Shown here: piece by piece, positions 6,408 through 12,251 of the stretch
Layout: each line of letters starts with the position of its first letter
Numbering within the stretch: position 1 is the stretch's first letter
NCBI GenBank assembly: GCA_947487845.1
Contig: CANKYC010000032.1
Span: 1-12,251 of the forward strand
DNA from: Rickettsiales bacterium
GTDB taxonomy: Bacteria; Pseudomonadota; Alphaproteobacteria; Rickettsiales; UBA1997
Reading direction: 5' to 3'
DNA: 12,251 nt
Made by a program: the position numbers and the translations under genes
Notes under the pieces: generated by a model
The model's database searches: none
What the model was told of the DNA's origin: nothing
Seen by the model: only the letters and a program-made list of their open reading frames with translations

Positions 6408-7459
6408 TGCAATTTATTGATGAAGCAAAAGTCTGCCTCAAAGCAGGAGACGGTGGAAACGGCGCTTCTAGTTTCAGACGTGAAAAATTTATCCCGCGCG
6501 GCGGCCCAGATGGCGGAGACGGCGGACGTGGCGGCAGCATAGTTTTTGAATGTGTAAAAGATTTAAATACTTTAATCGATTTTCGTTTTCAGCAGCATTT
6601 CATTGCTAAAAATGGCGTGAAAGGAAAGGGCGCCAATAAAAATGGTCCTTCCGGTGACGATATGATTTTGCGCGTTCCAGTTGGAACTCAAGTTTTTGCC
6701 GAAGAATCAGGCGAAATTATTGCTGATTTAATGACTGATGGCGAAAGAGTGACAATCGCCAAAGGTGGTCGCGGCGGACTTGGAAACTCAAATTTCAAAA
6801 GCTCAACCAATCGCGCGCCAACTTTTGCCCAACAAGGTGAAGAAGGCGAAAAACTTTGGGTGAATTTAAGATTAAAACTTTTATCCGACGCTGGATTATT
6901 AGGCATGCCAAATGCAGGAAAATCAACGTTTTTGGCTGCAACAACAAGAGCGAAACCAAAAATTGCCGATTATCCTTTTACAACTCTAAAGCCGCAACTT
7001 GGGGTGGTTTATGTTGATAACCATGAATTTGTTTTGGCGGACATTCCGGGTTTAATTGCTGGCGCTTCTGAAGGCAAAGGTCTTGGAGATCGATTTCTAA
7101 AACACGTTGAAAGATGCGGCGTTTTATTACATTTGATCGATTCTTCCGCGGAAGATGTGGTTGACAATTATCGCGTGATTAGAACCGAATTAATGGGCTA
7201 CAGCCCTGAATTGGCCCAAAAGCCTGAAGTTTTGGTTTTAAATAAAATTGATCTTTTGGATGAGGACGAACGAAAGGAAAAAATTGCCGCTTTAAGAAAA
7301 TATTTGAAGAAAAATGGTGATAAAAAACCTGAAGTTTTAGCAATTTCTGGTGTTACTGGTGAAGGCGTGGAACAAGTTTTAAGAGCGCTTTATAAGAAAA
7401 TTGAGACTTATAGAAAAGCTCAAGATGATGAAGTGGTGGAAGTTAAAGTTATAAATTAG
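6407..7459 (+). CDS. obgE: GTPase Obg (CgtA), ribosome assembly factor
   Basis: Obg binds GTP and guides late assembly of the 50S ribosomal subunit, linking it to the nucleotide state of the cell. The 350 residues show the glycine-rich Obg domain (about 1-158, with GDGGNGASSFRREKFIPRGG near the N-terminus) and the G domain: G1 GMPNAGKST (166-174), DYPFTTL around 188-194 for G2, G3 DIPG (212-215), G4 NKID (279-282) and G5 SGVTGEG (314-320). The usual Leu in GLPNAGKST is Met here. The C-terminal extension is short, as is usual for this lineage type. The ATG shares its A with the TAA of the preceding gene (TAATG), which points to coupled translation. Confidence 0.97.
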   Translation: MQFIDEAKVCLKAGDGGNGASSFRREKFIPRGGPDGGDGGRGGSIVFECVKDLNTLIDFRFQQHFIAKNGVKGKGANKNGPSGDDMILRVPVGTQVFAEESGEIIADLMTDGERVTIAKGGRGGLGNSNFKSSTNRAPTFAQQGEEGEKLWVNLRLKLLSDAGLLGMPNAGKSTFLAATTRAKPKIADYPFTTLKPQLGVVYVDNHEFVLADIPGLIAGASEGKGLGDRFLKHVERCGVLLHLIDSSAEDVVDNYRVIRTELMGYSPELAQKPEVLVLNKIDLLDEDERKEKIAALRKYLKKNGDKKPEVLAISGVTGEGVEQVLRALYKKIETYRKAQDDEVVEVKVIN

Positions 7460-7481
7460 TTCGTCACAAATAAATTTTTTA

Positions 7482-8243
7482 ATGAATAAAACTAAAAAAC
7501 TTGGAACAGCATTAATTACGGGAGCCGCCAAGAGAATCGGGCGTGAAATGGCGTTAAATCTTGCCGAAATGGGATATGATTTAATAATTGTTTACAGAAA
7601 TTCCAAAGAAGAGGCTCAAAATTTAGTTAAAGAAATCACCAAAAAATTCGCAGTAAAATGTGAAATTTTTAAATGTGATTTAAGCGATGTTTCGCAAACA
7701 AAAAAACTCGCAGAATTCGCCAAAGACAATTTCCCAAGCTGGAATCTTTTAATCAATAACGCCTCAATTTTTAATAAATCAAAATTCCTCACCGCTCCAG
7801 AATCGGAGCTGATGGATAATATGAACATTCATCTATTTTCTCCGCTAATTTTGGCGAAAGAATTTGCAAAACATGTTGCAAAAAATTCGATCAAAAACGC
7901 GCAGATAATTAACATGATTGATAAAAATATCGCGCGCATTGATACCAATTATTTTTATTATTTATTAAGTAAAAAATCTTTGGCCGAATTTACTAAAATG
8001 CTGGCAGTTGAAATCGCGCCGCAAATTAGAGTAAATGGCATCGCACCCGGTTTTATTTTAAACTCAGTTTGTGAAGAAAATCCTTCTCTTGAAACCCAAA
8101 ATCTGATCAAAAAAATCCCGATGAAAGCGCAAGGCGAAATTGAAAATATTTGGCAGGCAATGGAATTTTTGTTAAAAAATAAATTTGTTACGGGACAAAT
8201 TTTATTTATCGACGGAGGCGCTAGTTTAAATCATGCAGGATAA
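7482..8243 (+). CDS. Short-chain dehydrogenase, pteridine reductase (FolM/PTR1)-like
   Basis: A cytoplasmic NAD(P)H-dependent reductase, probably reducing dihydropterins or dihydrofolate. Of 253 residues, TGAAKRIG (13-20) is the cofactor loop; the basic Lys-Arg there suits NADPH and is typical of pteridine reductases. NNAS (92-95) follows. The catalytic Tyr160 and Lys164 lie in YLLSK, and the position of the usual SDR serine is Asp147 in NMIDK, the Asp-Tyr-Lys arrangement of PTR1 and FolM. The C-terminal VNGIAPGF (184-191) and FVTGQILFIDGG (235-246) are standard for the family. The gene starts 22 bp after obg with no visible ribosome binding site and overlaps lpxI by 11 bp. General SDR assignment is firm, substrate is inferred. 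Confidence 0.85.
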   Translation: MNKTKKLGTALITGAAKRIGREMALNLAEMGYDLIIVYRNSKEEAQNLVKEITKKFAVKCEIFKCDLSDVSQTKKLAEFAKDNFPSWNLLINNASIFNKSKFLTAPESELMDNMNIHLFSPLILAKEFAKHVAKNSIKNAQIINMIDKNIARIDTNYFYYLLSKKSLAEFTKMLAVEIAPQIRVNGIAPGFILNSVCEENPSLETQNLIKKIPMKAQGEIENIWQAMEFLLKNKFVTGQILFIDGGASLNHAG

Positions 8244-9057
8244 TTTAGAACCTTTGGGAATATTTGCGGGACGCGGAATTTTACCACAAATGCTGATTCG
8301 CGAATGCCAGAAAAAAAGTCGCAAATTTGTGTTATTTTTATTGGAATCAGAAACTTACGAAATTGATTATTCGCCTCACAAGCCAATCAAATTGCCTTAC
8401 GGCGCGATTGAAAAATTTTTGCAGGCGGTAAAAGAAAATGGCATTAAAGAATTAGTTTTTATTGGCGCTGTAAATAAGCCGAATTTTTCTTCGTTAAAAG
8501 TTGATAAAACCGGCGCAATTTTATTGGCTAAAATTCTGGCTAATAAAATTTTGGGCGACGACGCCGTTCTTCGCGCCGTAATTGGTTTTTTTGAAAAGCA
8601 GGGTTTGAAAATTTTACAAATTAATCAGCTTTTAGATTGCGTTGTTTCGCAAAAATCAACTCTAACTAAAATTTCGGCGAGCAAAGAAAATCTCGTAGAT
8701 ATTGCGCTTGGCGTGGAGGCGATTAAAACTTTTTCCAATTTTGATGTTGGTCAAAGTTTAGTAATTGCGCAAAAACAGATTATCGCGGTTGAAGCGTTGG
8801 AAGGCACGGATCAAATGATCAAAAGATGCGCTGGTTTGAAAGTTGATTATAAGCATAATGCAGTTTTGGTGAAAATGAAAAAGCGCGGTCAAAGCATGAA
8901 AGCAGATTTGCCAGCGATTGGCGTGGCGACAATTCAGAATTGTTTTGATTCAGGGATTATTGGGATTGCGATTCAGGCCAATTCGACGCTGGTTTTAGAA
9001 AAAGAAGAAGTGATTAAAAAAGCCAATGAACTTGGGTTATTTTTGATGGTGATCTAA
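8233..9057 (+). CDS. lpxI: UDP-2,3-diacylglucosamine diphosphatase LpxI
   Basis: LpxI hydrolyses UDP-2,3-diacylglucosamine to lipid X and UMP, the fourth step of lipid A synthesis, in organisms lacking LpxH. The 274 residues (family about 270-285) open with LGIFAGRGILP (8-18), followed by FIGAVNKP (76-83), the LGDDAVLRAV segment (107-116), ALGVEAIK (158-165) and the C-terminal domain with AVEALEGTDQMI (185-196), VKMKKRGQSMKADLPAIG (213-230) and IAIQANSTLVLE (245-256). Asp225 in KADLPAIG sits where the catalytic aspartate of Caulobacter LpxI is placed. The start overlaps the SDR gene by 11 bp. In most alphaproteobacteria lpxI is inside the lpxD-fabZ-lpxA-lpxB cluster; here it is not. Its presence implies an LPS-bearing outer membrane. 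Confidence 0.95.
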   Translation: MQDNLEPLGIFAGRGILPQMLIRECQKKSRKFVLFLLESETYEIDYSPHKPIKLPYGAIEKFLQAVKENGIKELVFIGAVNKPNFSSLKVDKTGAILLAKILANKILGDDAVLRAVIGFFEKQGLKILQINQLLDCVVSQKSTLTKISASKENLVDIALGVEAIKTFSNFDVGQSLVIAQKQIIAVEALEGTDQMIKRCAGLKVDYKHNAVLVKMKKRGQSMKADLPAIGVATIQNCFDSGIIGIAIQANSTLVLEKEEVIKKANELGLFLMVI

Positions 9058-9068
9058 ATTAATATTTA

Positions 9069-10304
9069 ATGGTCTTAAAAATCCTGAAACTTCCAGAAAT
9101 AACTAAATCTTTTCCTGCGGAAGTAAAAACTCTTTTTCAAGTTTTTAACTCTGAAATCCGCTTAGTTGGCGGTTGTGTGCGCGATCTTCTTTTGAAGAAA
9201 AAAATCGCTGATTTTGATTTTGCGACCAAACTTTTGCCCGATCAAATCATAAAAATTCTTGAAAAAAATCATCTCAAAGCCATTCCAACTGGCATAAAAT
9301 TCGGCACAATTACTGCGGTTGTGAATCATAAAAATTTCGAAATCACCACTTTAAGAAAAGATAATGAAACCGATGGTCGCCATTGCGAGCCAGAATTTAT
9401 TGATGATTATGAGTTAGACGCCACGCGGCGCGATTTTACTATGAATGCGCTTTATCTCGATGAAGCAGGAAATATTTATGATTATTTTGACGGAATTTCG
9501 GATCTAAATAATCAGGAAATAAAATTTATTGATGATGCAAATAAGCGAATCAAAGAAGATTATTTACGTATTTTGCGCTTTTTTAGGTTTAGTTGCAAAT
9601 ATGCCAAAAAGCTTGATAGAGAAGGGCTTGCGGCCTGCGTTTTGCAAAAAGAAAATTTAAAAAAATTATCGCGCGAAAGAATAAGATCGGAATTTTTAAA
9701 GATTGTTGGAAATGAAAATAAAGAAAATTTACTTAAGATTTTACAGGTTTTAAAAGATCAAAAAATCAGTGCTGAAATTTTTTCAGCAAGGCTTGAAATT
9801 GAAGCTTTGGCACGCCTTTTTGAAATTGAAAAAAAACTGGAATTTTCCACAAATTTAAAGTTGAAACTAGCAGTTTTGTTTTTGAATGAAAATTTTGATT
9901 TGAAAGTTTTTGCTCGGGAAATTTGTGCGACGAATTTGGAGAAAAAATATTTGCAGCTTGTGAATTTTTATTCCGCTTCAAGTTTGAATGAGTTAAAAAC
10001 TCTTTTGGCTTTTGAAGAAAAAAATTTGGTTTTGGATCTTTATCTATTTGCTTTGGCGAGAAATAACCAATCATTAAAAACTGATGAAGCTAAAAAAAAT
10101 ATCGAGTTTTTTCAAAATTTTTCTTTGCCGAATTTTCCACTTAACGGTGACGATTTAATGCAACTTGGATTCAAAGGTAGCGCGGTTGGAGATGCGATGA
10201 AAAAAGCAAAAGTTTTTTGGGCGCAGAATGGTTTTTTATTGAAAAAAGAAGATTTAATTAAGTTTGTTTTGGGATCTATAACAAACTTAAATTTCTCATT
10301 TTAA
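9069..10304 (+). CDS. cca: CCA tRNA nucleotidyltransferase (class II)
   Basis: This enzyme builds or repairs the 3' CCA end of tRNAs. The 411 residues begin with the nucleotidyltransferase head: LVGGCVRDLLL (32-42), metal aspartates Asp48 and Asp50 in ADFDFAT, the FGTITAVV strand (78-85) and RRDFTMNAL (120-128). The second conserved domain contains EDYLRILRFFRF (163-174), and the long helical tail is variable. Length and spacing suit alphaproteobacterial CCA enzymes; a poly(A) polymerase of the same class is the alternative and cannot be fully excluded by eye. The gene lies 11 bp after lpxI and ends the six-gene plus-strand run. The start ATG lacks a clear Shine-Dalgarno site. Confidence 0.9.
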   Translation: MVLKILKLPEITKSFPAEVKTLFQVFNSEIRLVGGCVRDLLLKKKIADFDFATKLLPDQIIKILEKNHLKAIPTGIKFGTITAVVNHKNFEITTLRKDNETDGRHCEPEFIDDYELDATRRDFTMNALYLDEAGNIYDYFDGISDLNNQEIKFIDDANKRIKEDYLRILRFFRFSCKYAKKLDREGLAACVLQKENLKKLSRERIRSEFLKIVGNENKENLLKILQVLKDQKISAEIFSARLEIEALARLFEIEKKLEFSTNLKLKLAVLFLNENFDLKVFAREICATNLEKKYLQLVNFYSASSLNELKTLLAFEEKNLVLDLYLFALARNNQSLKTDEAKKNIEFFQNFSLPNFPLNGDDLMQLGFKGSAVGDAMKKAKVFWAQNGFLLKKEDLIKFVLGSITNLNFSF

Positions 10305-10323
10305 TAACATCAATCACCCGCAA

Positions 10324-10352
10324 TTGACTTTAAATCTTGGCAAAATTACGTT
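10324..10352 (+). promoter_or_regulatory. Candidate promoter upstream of the 109-residue gene and ispB
   Basis: TTGACT (10324-10329, five of six) is followed after 17 bases by TACGTT (10347-10352, three of six). The -10 is poor. The left arm of the inverted repeat at 10335-10373 fills most of the spacer, so a repressor bound to it would cover this promoter if it is real. Confidence 0.3.
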
Positions 10353-10373
10353 TCGCGCCCAATTTTACCAAGA
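10335..10373. promoter_or_regulatory. 13-bp inverted repeat between cca and the next gene (operator or terminator)
   Basis: TCTTGGCAAAATT (10335-10347) and AATTTTACCAAGA (10361-10373) are complementary in 12 of 13 positions around a 13-base, GC-rich loop. No T run follows on the plus strand, so it is not a typical intrinsic terminator of cca. Its place in the spacer of 91 bp, overlapping a -35/-10 candidate and ending 22 bases before the next ATG, suits an operator or a structured leader. Confidence 0.45.
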
Positions 10374-10395
10374 GCCACAATTTTAATTCTTAAAA

Positions 10396-10725
10396 ATGGC
10401 AACATCAAAACAAGAGCAGCTCTACAACGAAATCGTTGAATATTATTCCTATGCCGATCGCCTGATTAGAGCGGCTGAAGATAGTACTCACAAATTGGCT
10501 GAACAACAATTTGCCATTGTGGAAGATGTGGCGACGCGTCTCGAAGATTGTGCCGACAAGCTTACAACTCAATATATTGATTTTGTAAAAACCGGTCAGC
10601 CCGACAAGGTTATTGAAGAAGTTAGAAAATCTTTAAATGGCATCGCTTCTAAAATAGAGGAATGTCGCAATAAAATTTTGATGCTCTATCAGGAAAAAGA
10701 CGAAAATCACAAAACAATATTATAG
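10396..10725 (+). CDS. Small helical protein of unknown function
   Basis: I do not recognise this family. The 109 residues have no signal peptide or membrane segment, and are almost entirely predicted helix: about 4-28, 30-66 and 71-100, with one turn at TGQPDK (66-71). Leu, Ile and Val spacing in VEDVATRLEDCADKL and ASKIEECRNKILMLY suggests amphipathic helices or a coiled coil, probably a helical bundle. Two cysteines occur in similar DC/EC settings (Asp-Cys near 52, Glu-Cys near 89). Codon and amino acid use resemble the neighbours, and the gene lies six bases before ispB, so it is a genuine gene likely expressed with it. A link to prenyl synthesis is only positional. Confidence 0.75.
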   Translation: MATSKQEQLYNEIVEYYSYADRLIRAAEDSTHKLAEQQFAIVEDVATRLEDCADKLTTQYIDFVKTGQPDKVIEEVRKSLNGIASKIEECRNKILMLYQEKDENHKTIL

Positions 10726-10731
10726 TTTAAA

Positions 10732-11724
10732 ATGAGTAAACTCCAAAATATTATAACCGCTCTTGCGCCCGATTTGAAGCGGGTTGACAAGATAATTCTG
10801 GAATTTGCTGTTGGAAAATCGTCTTTAATTTCTGAAATTTCTAATCACTTAATTTCTTCCGGTGGCAAAAGAATTCGCCCAATTTTATTAATTTTAGCGG
10901 CTAAATTATGCGGCACCAAAACTGGCGAAGATCATCATAATTTAGCAGCCGCAGTTGAATTAATTCACAGCGCCACTTTGCTTCATGATGATGTTGTTGA
11001 TGTTAGCGAGGTGCGTCGCGGCAAAAAAACCGCCAATGCAATTTGGGATAATAAAGCAACAATTTTGGTGGGAGATTATTTATTTTCGATTGCCTTTCAA
11101 TTAATGGTTAGAAGTAAAAATCTACGCGTGCTTGATTTACTTGCTAAAGCTTCGTCAATAATGGCTGACGGCGAAGTTATGCAGCTTGAAAATTCTAACG
11201 ATATCAGGCTTACCGAAGAAAAATATTTAGAGATTATTTTTGGTAAAACCGCGGTGCTTTTTTCAGCGGCTTGCGAGTCGGGAGCTTTGATTAACAATTG
11301 CTCGGAAGAAAAAACTATCGCCTTGGGAAATTTTGGAAAACATTTGGGAACGGTTTTTCAAATTGTTGACGATATTCTCGATTATAATTCTAAAGAATCA
11401 GTTTTAGGAAAAGATGTTGGCAATGATTTTTTTGAAGGAAAAGTTACTTTGCCAATTATTCTAACTTACAAAGCCGCTTCTGAAAAAGAGCGCAGATTTA
11501 TTTCCGAAATCTTCACAAAAAACTTGCTTACAACCGAAAGAAATCAAAATGATTTTAATGAGATTTTAAATCTGATTAAAAAACACGGTGGTCTTGAATT
11601 TTCACGAGAACTCGCGGAAGCCAATCGTGACATGGCTTTAAAAGAACTCGATATTTTTTCTGATTCTTCTTTCAAAGAAGATTTAATTACAATTTTAGAT
11701 TACTCGCTAGCTAGGATTTTTTAA
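10732..11724 (+). CDS. ispB: Long-chain polyprenyl diphosphate synthase (octaprenyl type)
   Basis: A trans-prenyltransferase that extends FPP with isopentenyl units, giving the side chain of ubiquinone. The 330 residues contain GGKRIRP (44-50), the first Asp-rich motif DDVVD (86-90) followed by RRG (95-97), LVGDYLFS (112-119), GKTAVLFSAACESGA (171-185), the second Asp-rich motif DDILD (213-217) and GKDVGNDFFEGKVTLP (226-241). Small residues before the first Asp-rich motif (HSATLL) fit a long-chain rather than a farnesyl synthase; exact chain length cannot be read. An undecaprenyl role is less likely, because that is normally made by the unrelated cis-type enzyme. Its TAA overlaps the next ATG by one base. 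Confidence 0.92.
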   Translation: MSKLQNIITALAPDLKRVDKIILEFAVGKSSLISEISNHLISSGGKRIRPILLILAAKLCGTKTGEDHHNLAAAVELIHSATLLHDDVVDVSEVRRGKKTANAIWDNKATILVGDYLFSIAFQLMVRSKNLRVLDLLAKASSIMADGEVMQLENSNDIRLTEEKYLEIIFGKTAVLFSAACESGALINNCSEEKTIALGNFGKHLGTVFQIVDDILDYNSKESVLGKDVGNDFFEGKVTLPIILTYKAASEKERRFISEIFTKNLLTTERNQNDFNEILNLIKKHGGLEFSRELAEANRDMALKELDIFSDSSFKEDLITILDYSLARIF

Positions 11725-12251
11725 TGAAATTTATTAACCATATCACAAAAATCGCGGTCATCATTGCGATTTACGCAATTTTTATGCTGATATCGCTGCG
11801 CCAATGCAAAGCGCAGGTGATTGATAGCGCCTTTTATCAATGGCAGGTTTATGAAATTCAGGAAAATGAATTGGAATATAAAAAATGTTACATCGTTTCG
11901 CATCCAATAAAATCTGATTCTGATCACAGCTCGCGCCAAAAACCTTATATCATGATTGCCCGATATCAAAAAGATCGCTCTGAAGAAGTCAGTGTTTTCG
12001 CTGGTTTTGAATATAAATTAAATAGCGAAGTTTTTGTTTTAATTGATGATTCGCAGTTCAAATTATTGGCTAAAAAAGATATAGCTTGGGCAAAAACCAA
12101 AACCGAAGATATTCAAATTATTGAATCAATGCTGAATGATGGCGCGATTAAAGTCAGAAGCGATTCAGCGATTGGAACTTACGCCGTTGATGAATATTCG
12201 CTTAAAGGAATAACGCGTGCTTACGCGCGGATGCGAGAAATTTGTAAGTAA
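11724..12251 (+). CDS. IalB-like (invasion associated locus B family) exported protein
   Basis: A 175-residue exported protein. The N-terminus has a basic start and a hydrophobic stretch (about 9-26) ending QCKA|Q, a plausible signal peptidase I site after Ala30; no proper lipobox precedes Cys28. The mature part has the IalB pattern: a tryptophan near the start (FYQWQV, 38-42), a first cysteine (Cys55 in KKCYIVSHP), the alternating strands around EVFVLIDDSQFKLLAKKDIAWA, SMLNDG (135-140) and DEYSLKGITRAYARMREIC with a second cysteine (Cys174). The two cysteines may pair in the periplasm. AGGA-like bases sit seven bases before the ATG, the best ribosome binding site in the window, and the start is coupled to ispB by TAATG. 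The stop codon is the last three bases of the window, so the gene is complete. Function in this organism is unknown; a role in invasion is not shown by the sequence. Confidence 0.75.
   Translation: MKFINHITKIAVIIAIYAIFMLISLRQCKAQVIDSAFYQWQVYEIQENELEYKKCYIVSHPIKSDSDHSSRQKPYIMIARYQKDRSEEVSVFAGFEYKLNSEVFVLIDDSQFKLLAKKDIAWAKTKTEDIQIIESMLNDGAIKVRSDSAIGTYAVDEYSLKGITRAYARMREICK

Noticed and set aside
1..12251. Phage, CRISPR, toxin-antitoxin, defence or secretion system
   Set aside because: All long frames are accounted for by housekeeping or envelope genes, and no spacer-repeat array, integrase, toxin pair or secretion gene is visible.

Overview
The window is AT-rich DNA from a Gram-negative bacterium, most likely a host-associated alphaproteobacterium of the Rickettsiales/Holosporales kind. 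The evidence is a lipid A gene of the LpxI type, an IalB-like exported protein (a family centred on Alphaproteobacteria), an SdhA ending in the usual Arg-x-Tyr, dense short palindromic repeats, and tightly packed genes with few visible Shine-Dalgarno sites. The genus cannot be fixed from the sequence alone.

Layout. Positions 1-384 hold no credible gene. They carry a perfect 32-bp-arm palindrome (55-132) and a separate 146-bp inverted-repeat element with a 5-bp flanking duplication, which looks like a MITE (219-374). Positions 385-2727, minus strand, form a two-gene unit fabF-mltG with a plausible promoter at 2782-2810. A polyprenol-phosphate-type family 2 glycosyltransferase (2845-3597, minus, TTG start) follows. 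The divergent spacer 3598-3892 contains a 23-bp tandem duplication running into a palindrome related to the first. From 3893 to 10304, plus strand, six genes are closely packed: sdhA (GTG start), an inositol-monophosphatase/SuhB-like protein with a degraded active site, obg, a pteridine-reductase-like SDR, lpxI and a CCA-adding enzyme. After a 91-bp gap with a 13-bp-arm inverted repeat come a small helical protein of unknown function, a polyprenyl diphosphate synthase (ispB type), and a translationally coupled IalB-like exported protein that ends at the last base of the window.

Functionally this is envelope and housekeeping: fatty acid elongation (FabF), glycan strand termination (MltG), lipid A precursor processing (LpxI), isoprenoid chain synthesis for quinone or undecaprenyl carriers (IspB), TCA/respiration (SdhA), ribosome assembly (Obg), tRNA 3' end maturation (Cca) and a probable pteridine reductase. 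I see no defence system, phage, CRISPR array or secretion locus, and I do not claim a new multi-gene system. The points most worth following are the MITE-like element beside mltG, the SuhB-like pseudo-enzyme, the hairpin embedded in frame in sdhA, and the inverted repeat ahead of the 109-residue gene.
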